A stretch of 64,000 nt of DNA. Source: Hyphomicrobiales bacterium. GTDB lineage: Bacteria; Pseudomonadota; Alphaproteobacteria; Rhizobiales; Rhizobiaceae. Below are positions 47,074-54,427 of this stretch, piece by piece. The stretch spans positions 248,001 through 312,000 of the forward strand of contig UEIJ01000020.1 in assembly GCA_900470195.1 (NCBI GenBank), given 5' to 3'. The position numbers were made by a program, and so were the translations under genes. Within the stretch, counting starts at the first letter, position 1, and every line of letters begins with the position of its first letter. The notes under the pieces are model-generated. The model saw nothing but the letters and a program-made list of their open reading frames with translations, was not told the DNA's origin and did not search any database.

Positions 47074-47762
47074 TTAGGGGCCGCCAGACGATAACCGATG
47101 CCACGGACCGCAGGGAAAAAATCCATCTGTCCCAGTGCTTCAAGCTTCTTTCTCAGATTGGATATATGCGTATCCACTGTGCGGACCAGCGCATCACTCT
47201 CCGGCAAGCAAGCGTCAAGAATATCGGCGCGGTCGAAGGCGTGCGTCGGGCGGCGAACCATATAAGCAAGAATTCTGAATTCGCTGAGCGTGAGCTGGAG
47301 AGCAATCCGCTGCCCGTCATGATTGACAAAGGCCGAGTAGGCATTGAAGTCCACTTCAATCGCGCCGAACCGGCGAAGGGCCTCCTGCTGATCCCCCTTT
47401 GTACGGCGCAGCACCGCCTTGACGCGGGCCACCACTTCCTGCGGATTGAATGGTTTGACAACATAATCGTCGGCGCCGAGACGAAGGCCGCTGAGCCGGT
47501 CGATGTCTTCGGCTAACGCCGTCACCATGATGACCGGCGTATTTCTGGTTTGCCGCAAGCGCGCAAGCACGGCGAAACCGTCGAGCTTGGGAATACGAAC
47601 ATCGAGCAGAACGATATCCGGCGAGAGCAGCGCGTGATGTTGCAGCGCCGTTTCGCCATCGGTGGCCCGTACCGTACGAAAGCCTTCACGTATGAGGTAT
47701 GCATCCAGGATCTGCGCAATTTCCGGCTCATCCTCTACGATAAGAACGAGACTGTTATCCAC
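47070..47762 (-). CDS. OmpR-family response regulator, BaeR-like
   Basis: A 230-residue regulator. The receiver domain has the acidic pair in VEDEP, phospho-acceptor D54 in VLLDVRIP, Thr in MVTAL and Lys in VVKPF; EIDRL...GADDY resembles BaeR. The C-terminal winged helix reads LTLSEFRILAYMVRRPTHAFDRADILDACLP, then VDTHISNLRKKLE. I chose GTG at 47762 with GGAG seven bases upstream; a TTG 27 codons earlier lacks support. It diverges from the PAP2 gene over ~200 bp, so that gene may be a target. Confidence 0.87.
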   Translation of the reverse strand: MDNSLVLIVEDEPEIAQILDAYLIREGFRTVRATDGETALQHHALLSPDIVLLDVRIPKLDGFAVLARLRQTRNTPVIMVTALAEDIDRLSGLRLGADDYVVKPFNPQEVVARVKAVLRRTKGDQQEALRRFGAIEVDFNAYSAFVNHDGQRIALQLTLSEFRILAYMVRRPTHAFDRADILDACLPESDALVRTVDTHISNLRKKLEALGQMDFFPAVRGIGYRLAAPK

Positions 47763-47964
47763 GAGCGGCTCCAGACAAAGGTCGTTGATAATAAAGTGGG
47801 TAAAATCTGCGCGGACTATGACCCGCAATCCCTCGACGTGCAATTTCCAAACAAGATGCGCGCCATCCAGTGACCGGTTTTAGACACTTTGCCGGTTCGA
47901 TCTTCGCAAAGTCTTGATAATCGACCGTCAAATCGCAGTCGTTCAACTCTTTCGAGGTGTCGAC

Positions 47965-48816
47965 ATGCAGGAAACTGTACTTGGCTCGAGCGATTCTCAT
48001 TCAACAGTTGGCGTTGCCGGACGTTACAGATCCGCCTCGTGGTCAACACTGTTTTTGGTCCGTGGTATCCTAGCTGCGAGTTTCATCCTCGTGGTGTTTC
48101 CTTCGGTCGATCTGAGCATTTCTCGCATTTTTGCAAACGGCCATGGCTTCCCGCTGTCCGAAAATCCTTTTTTGAAGGCAGTGAGAGACGTAAGTCGGCA
48201 GGGCTTGATCTATCTTCTGCTGCTTATGGTGCTGGCAATCGGCCTTTATGCTTTCCTGCCGCGCAAATTCGCGTTTTGCCCACCGCATAAAGCCCTGTTC
48301 GTACTCTTGAGTTTTCTGCTTGGTCCATTGATCGCAGTACAGTTTCTGAAGAATACCATCGGAAGAGCCCGCCCGCGCGAAATCGTCGAATTCGGCGGGA
48401 CAGCGGATTTTACTCCCGTATGGCAATATGCGGCAGCTTGCAGGCACAACTGCTCCTTCCCCTCAGGCGAAGCCGCTGTCGCCGCTGCAACCTTGTCGCT
48501 GATCGTCTTGGCACCTTTGAAGTGGCGCTTAGCCGCAACCGTTGTCGCAGTTCCAATCCTGTTCTTCGTTTCTTTCAACAGGGTGCTCTTCGGCGCTCAT
48601 TTCCTGTCCGACGTCATAGTTGCCTGGGGTCTGGTTCTGTGCCTGATGATGTGGCTATGGCGACGAATTTCCAGCCAGGCGGTAGCTATCGACAACAGCG
48701 TAAGGCAATTCGGAGAGAGATTTTACGCTCACCAGGCATACGACAATTCTTCATGGGAACTTGACAAAGCTAACGAAAAGTCCGGCGCCCATCCTCCCCG
48801 CCGTAACGGACAATGA
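47965..48816 (+). CDS. PAP2-family membrane lipid phosphatase
   Basis: A 283-residue inner-membrane phosphatase with six helices. The three PAP2 motifs are visible: K129-x6-RP (KNTIGRARP), S167-G168-E169 in CSFPSGEAA, and R206-x5-H212-x3-D216 (FNRVLFGAHFLSD). The second motif has Glu where most PAP2 enzymes have His, a variant I associate with rhizobial lipid A phosphatases. It could remove phosphate from lipid A or from undecaprenyl or phosphatidyl-glycerol phosphate. GAGG spaces well from the ATG used. Its end overlaps the VirK-like gene by 4 nt. Confidence 0.83.
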   Translation: MQETVLGSSDSHSTVGVAGRYRSASWSTLFLVRGILAASFILVVFPSVDLSISRIFANGHGFPLSENPFLKAVRDVSRQGLIYLLLLMVLAIGLYAFLPRKFAFCPPHKALFVLLSFLLGPLIAVQFLKNTIGRARPREIVEFGGTADFTPVWQYAAACRHNCSFPSGEAAVAAATLSLIVLAPLKWRLAATVVAVPILFFVSFNRVLFGAHFLSDVIVAWGLVLCLMMWLWRRISSQAVAIDNSVRQFGERFYAHQAYDNSSWELDKANEKSGAHPPRRNGQ

Positions 48817-49823
48817 TCATGCTGGCAGAACACGTTTCGCGTTCCACTTCCGCCGCCAGAAGGCCTGAGCCAAGCCAACCCTACAGTGTGGAGTCAAGCA
48901 ATCAGAATGTACCCCTGAAGCATCTGGCTGCTTCCCATTCGATGTTGCGGCAGACAAGCAGCATTGTTGGGCGGCTGAAGTTTCGCAGAACCCTGGCTTT
49001 TCTGTTTAGAAGCAGTCTGTCGCCATGGCTGACTTTTCGCTGGCTCAGATTTCTTGGGGAATTCACGGAGCAGCACACTTTCGCTCCGCCTCATGACGAC
49101 CTCATCCGTAAATCCTTGTCGTCCTTCCTCGTGCACCGCATGGCCCGGAAGACCCGGCTCAACATTCTTATCCAGCATTTCGAACTGGCACGTCAGTTAT
49201 TATGTCCACATGTATTGCAGGCGCTTTGGCGCGGCGAAAGGATCGAGCTCGGGACGATTTACGGCAAGGAAAATGTGTACCGCCTCCAATTGCTGCTATC
49301 CGATCGTTGCGGCAGCCGGCATGAAGGCGTGTTTACCGTGCGTCTGGTAAATGCGGCAGATGAAGCACTTCTGTGCATGGCGAGCTTCGTGTTTTTGCGG
49401 CGTCCCGGCGATTCATACAGCCTCTTTGTCGGCGGGCTGCAAGGAGCGGCCCATGCCGACGCCAAACGCGCGGTAATTTCCGCGACCCGTGATCTCGGCG
49501 GTTTGCGGCCGAAAGATGCAATCATGCTGGTGTTAAAGGGATTGATAGCGCACGGCGCCACAGCCTATCTGATTGCCGTCAGCAACTCCAACCATGTGAT
49601 CAATCACCGCGCCTCGAAACGCCGTAAAAGAAAGCTGCCGGATCTGGATGCCTATTGGCTTGATCGCGGCGGGATTCCTTTTTCTCCCTTCGGCTTTCGG
49701 ATTCCGGCCGATCCTGCAATCAATGACGGATGCGGCAGCCGGCGCAGCAATATGAAGATCGCTTTCTGGAAAATTGGAGCGAACCTGATCACTCGCAAAA
49801 GCAATAAGGACCAATTCTGCTGA
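48813..49823 (+). CDS. VirK/YbjX (DUF535) family protein
   Basis: A 336-residue protein of the DUF535 family. Landmarks are SPWLTFRWLRFLGEF near residue 70, LRRPGDSYSLFVGGLQGA near 195, GLRPKDAIMLVLKGL near 230, and the C-terminal LDAYWLDRGGIPFSPFGFRIP, the family's aromatic-Arg-Gly-Gly block. VirK of Shigella and YbjX of Salmonella are linked to PhoP control and to resistance to cationic peptides; the molecular action is unknown. The start overlaps the PAP2 stop, so the two are made together, which suggests a shared envelope task. The N-terminal 45 residues are polar and vary in the family. Confidence 0.82.
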   Translation: MIMLAEHVSRSTSAARRPEPSQPYSVESSNQNVPLKHLAASHSMLRQTSSIVGRLKFRRTLAFLFRSSLSPWLTFRWLRFLGEFTEQHTFAPPHDDLIRKSLSSFLVHRMARKTRLNILIQHFELARQLLCPHVLQALWRGERIELGTIYGKENVYRLQLLLSDRCGSRHEGVFTVRLVNAADEALLCMASFVFLRRPGDSYSLFVGGLQGAAHADAKRAVISATRDLGGLRPKDAIMLVLKGLIAHGATAYLIAVSNSNHVINHRASKRRKRKLPDLDAYWLDRGGIPFSPFGFRIPADPAINDGCGSRRSNMKIAFWKIGANLITRKSNKDQFC

Positions 49824-49830
49824 AGATCAT

Positions 49831-51201
49831 CTAATGGTTTGAATGTGAAGTGGTTTGAGGAAAGACCAGCCTCATGCGTGCTCCGCCCGAACTACTTTCG
49901 CCTACATCAATGCTTCCGTCGTGAAGTGCCATGATCTGCTGGACAAGATTAAGGCCCAGGCCAGCCCCCGGACCTTGATCGTCAAGGCGATTAAAAGGCT
50001 CGAGTATGCTCTTTCTCCTATCCGAAGGAATGCCTTTGCCGTCGTCGGCAACTTCAATCACGGCTGGCCTCAGAATGCTTATCGCAATTGTTCCTTTCTT
50101 ATTCCCGTGATCAATCGCGTTTTGAAACAGATTGGTAATGGCCCGCTCTATCGCCTGGCGATCGCCCATCACGTTTATGACTTCGGCATCATTATCGAAA
50201 ACCACGTCGTATCCAGCAGCGAAAGCAAGCGGAGCCAGATCAGAAATCACCTCGCGGGCAGCAGAGACGATATCTACAGCATCAAATTTCTTTGACTGTC
50301 CTTCCAGCCGCTGGAGATCGAGAAGCTGGCCCGCCAAAGTCCCCAGCCGGGCCGCATCGCGCGTGAGGCCGGATTTCAGCTCACTCGCCGGCAAAGCATG
50401 CAGTCGGGCGGAGAGAATTGCGATGGGAGTTCTCAGTTCGTGCGCCGCCTGAGCCAAAAAGCGCTGCTGACGTGAATATCCCTGATCCAGTCGCTCCAAT
50501 GCTCCATTGAACGCCTCCACCAACGGCGAAAGCTCAGCGGGGACATCGTTAGTGGACAGACGAATTCCACGTCGCTCGGGTTCGATCTGCGAGGCTTTAT
50601 CAGCGATTTCCGAAGCTCCCCTCAATGTCATGCGCACAATCAGCGGTATGACGAGCAAGGCCCCCAACGCGGCGAGCAGAAGGCCAGGAAGAACGAGCAT
50701 CTTGAACCCTTCCCTGACCGTTTCGACCAGCCGCCCGAAAGTGAGGCGACCTCCCGTTCCTGCCATAATCTGGATGCGCCCAACCGGCGCGTCTTCCCAT
50801 CTTATGATGGCATTTGGCCGGAGGGACCCGGAGTTATCCTGCCCAAGACGGGCTTCAAGTACGTTCGGCAAGGCGGTACCAATCGTCCCGTAGGCGTCGG
50901 GTATCGTGCCTTCCATGAACTGTTTTCCAGAAGCATCGCGAACGATAAACCAGAGAGATTTTTCATCTCGACGCAACGCCGTCAGTTCCGGCGTATTTGT
51001 CATGGTGAGATGCCCCTCGGGATCACGGGTCACTGCCTCCTTGACTACGTCTATTACGCCTCGGTCATAACGTTCGTGAACGAAACCCGACAGCCAGAGA
51101 AATGCAATGAAAAGCGCAAGCGCAGATAGAACGACGAGTGCCTGTGCGAGGACAATGCGAGTAATAAGCTGCCACTTTAGGGAGGAAGGTGCGTTTTTCA
51201 A
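49831..51201 (-). CDS. Sensor histidine kinase, QseC/PmrB-like
   Basis: A 456-residue kinase. TM1 (residues 15-38) and TM2 (168-190) bracket a ~130-residue periplasmic sensor domain. HAMP follows, then H254 in AAHELRTPIAILSARLH, N-box NLFQNAIDHGN, and DDGKGIP and GAGLGLNLVQQIMALHDG. Its start overlaps the regulator's stop (ATGA), so the two form a regulator-kinase operon. The gene converges on the VirK-like gene with only 7 bp between stops. The signal is unknown; neighbours point to membrane or antimicrobial-peptide stress. Confidence 0.88.
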   Translation of the reverse strand: MKNAPSSLKWQLITRIVLAQALVVLSALALFIAFLWLSGFVHERYDRGVIDVVKEAVTRDPEGHLTMTNTPELTALRRDEKSLWFIVRDASGKQFMEGTIPDAYGTIGTALPNVLEARLGQDNSGSLRPNAIIRWEDAPVGRIQIMAGTGGRLTFGRLVETVREGFKMLVLPGLLLAALGALLVIPLIVRMTLRGASEIADKASQIEPERRGIRLSTNDVPAELSPLVEAFNGALERLDQGYSRQQRFLAQAAHELRTPIAILSARLHALPASELKSGLTRDAARLGTLAGQLLDLQRLEGQSKKFDAVDIVSAAREVISDLAPLAFAAGYDVVFDNDAEVINVMGDRQAIERAITNLFQNAIDHGNKKGTIAISILRPAVIEVADDGKGIPSDRRKSILEPFNRLDDQGPGAGLGLNLVQQIMALHDGSIDVGESSSGGARMRLVFPQTTSHSNH

Positions 51202-51875
51202 TTGCCGGTCTCACGCAAAAGATAGCCCACGCCGCGCACACCATTCAGCGTGACGCCCGCATCAGCGGCTGCAAGCTTGCGGCGCACACGCGAAACATGC
51301 GTGTCGAGTGCGTTTGGCTCCACTTCGTCGTTCATACCGAAAACCGCCTCCATCAGAACCGGCCTTTGCACCATACGCCCTTTTCGTCGCATCAATGTCT
51401 CAAGCACGAGCAACTCCCGGCGTGGCATGGAAAGCGGGACCTCCCCCACGAACGCCTCACGGGCGGTGAAATCGAAGGATACGCGGCCAAGCCGGACGAT
51501 ATCTGGACGAACATCCCCATTGCGACGCAAAATGGCCCGTAGCCGTGCCATGAGTTCATCGAAAGCGAAGGGCTTCCCCAGATAATCGTCTGCGCCGCTG
51601 TCGAGGCCGTGGACACGGTCGGGCAAATCATCGTTGGCTGTCAGGACGAGGACCGGAACCGAACTGCCGCGTCCACGCACCTTCCGTAGCACGGACAGCC
51701 CATCCCCGTCAGGCAGACGACGGTCAAGAATGACAGCATCGTAGCAATCCTCCGCAAGCATATGCTCAGCTTCGCCGCAGGTGCCGACGGTGTCCGCCAC
51801 CATGTTTTGCGAAATCAGAACCTGTTCTAACATTGATGCCAATTCGCGTTCGTCCTCAACCACCAGAATTCGCAT
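51198..51875 (-). CDS. OmpR-family response regulator, PmrA/QseB-like
   Basis: A 225-residue regulator. Receiver residues are E8-D9, phospho-acceptor D51 in VILDRRLPDGDG, Thr in VLTAND and Lys in LGKPF. The DNA-binding winged helix has SMPRRELLVLETLMRRKGRMVQRPVLMEAVFG and LDTHVSRVRRKL. The ATG used follows AAAGG; an 18-codon upstream extension is rejected. It diverges over ~200 bp from a phospholipid methyltransferase-like gene, a possible target. Confidence 0.88.
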   Translation of the reverse strand: MRILVVEDERELASMLEQVLISQNMVADTVGTCGEAEHMLAEDCYDAVILDRRLPDGDGLSVLRKVRGRGSSVPVLVLTANDDLPDRVHGLDSGADDYLGKPFAFDELMARLRAILRRNGDVRPDIVRLGRVSFDFTAREAFVGEVPLSMPRRELLVLETLMRRKGRMVQRPVLMEAVFGMNDEVEPNALDTHVSRVRRKLAAADAGVTLNGVRGVGYLLRETGN

Positions 51876-52079
51876 CTGAGGTGCCTTTCCTTGCTCACAT
51901 TGGATCAGTGTAACGTTTGTGGCTGGCATGAGACTGGCATTGGCCGACCGTTCGTAAATTGGTGAACCCTATTTTACGATGACATCTAAGCGGACGACAG
52001 GCTTTTGACAGGTGGAGCTTCCAAGTTTCAGCAGTTCTGCCGGACAAACCAGCAGACAGTTTCCACGAGGGGCCGCCGA

Positions 52080-52658
52080 ATGCCGATTGCAGATTTCGTT
52101 CCTTTCTTTGCTGCCTGGTTGCGCAATCCGTTGCGAACTGCAGCAATCGTACCTTCCGGGCCGTCCCTCGCCCGGTTGATTACGCGCGAAATCAGTCCCG
52201 GCACCGGTCCTGTCATCGAACTGGGTCCCGGAACGGGCGTATTCACTTATGCTCTGCTCAAACGAGGCGTCGATCCGCGCGATCTGATACTGATCGAATT
52301 CAATCCGGATTTTGTGAGTATCTTACGCAGGCGCTTTCCGCATTCAACAGTCATTCAGGCAGACGCAACCCAGCTTGCCGATCTTGATATTTCACCACCT
52401 GGGTTCTGCAGGAACATCATCAGTGGCCTTGGCCTCCTGGCGATGAATAACCTGCAGGTGGAAGCCGTCTTGCGGGGAAGTTTTCATTATCTGGCCCCGT
52501 TCGGTTCATTCTATCAGTTCACCTATGCGATGCGTTGTCCGGTCAATACGGAGCTGCTCGCTGAACTTGGACTCAGGTCGGAGGAGATCGGCCGGTCCTT
52601 CCGCAACGTGCCACCGGCATCCGTGCACAAGATTCAAAGGCACAGACCCGGCACCTGA
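52080..52658 (+). CDS. PmtA-like SAM-dependent phospholipid methyltransferase
   Basis: A 192-residue class I methyltransferase. The N-terminal amphipathic stretch FVPFFAAWLRNPLRTAAIVPSGPSLARLI is typical of rhizobial PmtA-type enzymes that bind membranes. SAM motif I is VIELGPGTGVFTYALL, followed by LIEFNPDFVSILRRRFP and VIQADATQL. PmtA methylates phosphatidylethanolamine towards phosphatidylcholine; this could be a paralog with another lipid target. The ATG follows GAGGGG; a 25-codon TTG extension is rejected. It diverges from a two-component operon and ends before a bidirectional terminator. Confidence 0.8.
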   Translation: MPIADFVPFFAAWLRNPLRTAAIVPSGPSLARLITREISPGTGPVIELGPGTGVFTYALLKRGVDPRDLILIEFNPDFVSILRRRFPHSTVIQADATQLADLDISPPGFCRNIISGLGLLAMNNLQVEAVLRGSFHYLAPFGSFYQFTYAMRCPVNTELLAELGLRSEEIGRSFRNVPPASVHKIQRHRPGT

Positions 52659-52770
52659 TCTTATCCGGGCTTTGCTGCACTGAAGCTTCGTGAATGGGCT
52701 TGGTCTTGATATCACCGTTCCGGCGATGAAATCGTGCGATGTGATCGCGACGAGTTAGCCCAAAGGAAAG

Positions 52771-52796
52771 AGGAGAGCGGCTCTCGCCGCTCTCCT
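52771..52796. terminator. Bidirectional terminator between methyltransferase and choloylglycine hydrolase genes
   Basis: A perfect 11-bp stem, AGGAGAGCGGC / GCCGCTCTCCT, with a TCTC loop. It is 4 bp past the minus-strand hydrolase stop, with CTTTCCTTTG following on that strand and GTTCTTATTT on the plus strand. It can serve both convergent genes. Confidence 0.8.
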
Positions 52797-52800
52797 GTTC

Positions 52801-53925
52801 TTATTTCTGATTCAAAACCGGCAATGTCGTCACTGCCGTTGGTATCCCGATCGTCAGCAATTCCTTTGCATCAAGGTCGAGATCCTTGAAGGCGACGCCG
52901 CGCAGAATCTGTTCTTCATAAGTTTTGACATAGTAGACGTCATTTTTCATGTCGGCCACAGTCGACCACTGTGTGTAGTCAACGGCTTGTTGCTGTTCAT
53001 TGGCCGCGTTCTGGACAACACCGACAGGAATATCGAAACCGTTGAGAATGTGTTCGGCCAGACGCACGCTTTCGATGCCGCTCGGCACTTTGCGGGCTGA
53101 TAGAATATTGGCACTCACGCGCACAAAGCGTGAAGGCGGGGTTGCATCGCCCGGTATGCCCAGCATGCCGGATCCCTCACCTAGTGCTTGGATGGTAGCA
53201 TCATTGATTTTCAGCGGCTCCACATTCGCCGGACGCAAGTTCACATAATTGCGCAGATTGGTCATGTGCCAATCGAAGGAGGGTGCGTTGGTCAGTACAC
53301 TGAGCGGATTGTCGTAGACTTTAAGTTTGCCTTCGATCGGCTCAATCACGATCGATGCGCCTGTCGCATCGTGCAAGGTATAATGCACGCCTGGCGTAAA
53401 GCCCATATCGGCCTGTTTGACGCCAACGACAGTGACTGTTTCGAGCGCGGCTTTCACTTCTGCTACCGTCGAAAAATTGCCGAGGGCCCAACTCAGGAAA
53501 TCCCAAGGGGTAAGGCTATTTTCCGGTTTCACCGAAGCAGGATCCGGATATTGCGCAAAATCCGGAAAATAAAGTATGCCGCCTGCGAGTCCCTTTTCAT
53601 TCATGCCGTCGACCAACGCAGGAAGACCAAAAGCGTTCATGCCGATGGCGGCATATTTAGCCTTCCACTTTTTGCCAGCTGTGTCGGCCGAAAGCTGCGA
53701 GGTCATCTCGAAGTTGCGTGGAATCATGATCATTTTGGAATCGATCTTGAATCCGAATTCCATCGTGCGTCCATAAACGAAGCCACCGTCCGTCGATGGC
53801 AGAATGAAGCTGGTGCATGCGTAAGCGGCCTGGGGTAGGATAAGGCCTGCAGTTACAAGCGCCGCAGCAACGCCGCGCGCCAACATTCGACAGGAAGATT
53901 TCCAGATTGAAAAACTGTCAGACAT
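52801..53925 (-). CDS. Secreted choloylglycine hydrolase / penicillin V acylase family
   Basis: A 374-residue Ntn hydrolase. Residues 1-36 are a Sec signal ending AAYA, and cleavage would expose Cys37 (CTSF) as the N-terminal nucleophile. Arg53 in GRTMEFG keeps the Cys2-Arg18 spacing of bile salt hydrolases; the next position is Glu, as in Gram-negative penicillin V acylases. Asn in NAPSFDWH and Arg in PPSRFVR complete the site. Substrates could be conjugated bile salts, penicillin V or N-acyl homoserine lactones. A Brucella homolog deconjugates bile salts. GAGGAG before the ATG sets the start; a 22-codon extension is rejected. Confidence 0.9.
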   Translation of the reverse strand: MSDSFSIWKSSCRMLARGVAAALVTAGLILPQAAYACTSFILPSTDGGFVYGRTMEFGFKIDSKMIMIPRNFEMTSQLSADTAGKKWKAKYAAIGMNAFGLPALVDGMNEKGLAGGILYFPDFAQYPDPASVKPENSLTPWDFLSWALGNFSTVAEVKAALETVTVVGVKQADMGFTPGVHYTLHDATGASIVIEPIEGKLKVYDNPLSVLTNAPSFDWHMTNLRNYVNLRPANVEPLKINDATIQALGEGSGMLGIPGDATPPSRFVRVSANILSARKVPSGIESVRLAEHILNGFDIPVGVVQNAANEQQQAVDYTQWSTVADMKNDVYYVKTYEEQILRGVAFKDLDLDAKELLTIGIPTAVTTLPVLNQK

Positions 53926-54427
53926 GCTTTCTCCTCGCACCAGCGGTGCCTTAAATAATAAATGATTTCGTGGAGAGAGGTGTGCGCACAACCAAATGTA
54001 ATGCTCGCCCCTTCAACGAAATGGAACAAACCATCGCGCTTATACGCCGCAAGTATTACAACAACAAGATAGAACCAAGATTTTGGTTAATCGTAAAACA
54101 AGACATTCAATATTTTATCTATATTACGATTCTATATATTAGGTAATCCTAAAATTTATAGACTATATCAGACATAATGGAGATGCTGATACCAGCGAGT
54201 AAAAATCGCCCAAGGTCTCGTTGAGAACGCTTGATGAGGCTTGAGAGTCCGGACAGCTGATCCTTCTACAGTTTTGAAACCGTAAACAGTAACGTTCCAG
54301 AATATCATGATGAGTCAAATCGGCTCTGTTCTGATCCGCAGCACGGTCGAGCGTGGAGCGGCCCCGGATGAGCCGCTCCAACACAATCAAGCAAAGTAAA
54401 CCGAGCAGATACTGTGCGCTTGGGGTA
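53926..54427. other. Non-coding gap with AT-rich tract and one hairpin
   Basis: About 500 bp between two minus-strand genes. 54090-54180 is strongly AT-rich. GGAGCGGC (54355-54362) and GCCGCTCC (54372-54379) form a perfect 8-bp stem downstream of the aldolase gene with no T-run. A 75-codon minus-strand frame at 54163-54390 has no start signal and matches nothing I know. The promoter of the hydrolase gene should be near 53950-54150. Confidence 0.45.

Noticed and set aside
54163..54390. 75-codon minus-strand frame in the gap after the aldolase gene
   Set aside because: No start signal, no homology I recognise, and flanked by AT-rich non-coding sequence.
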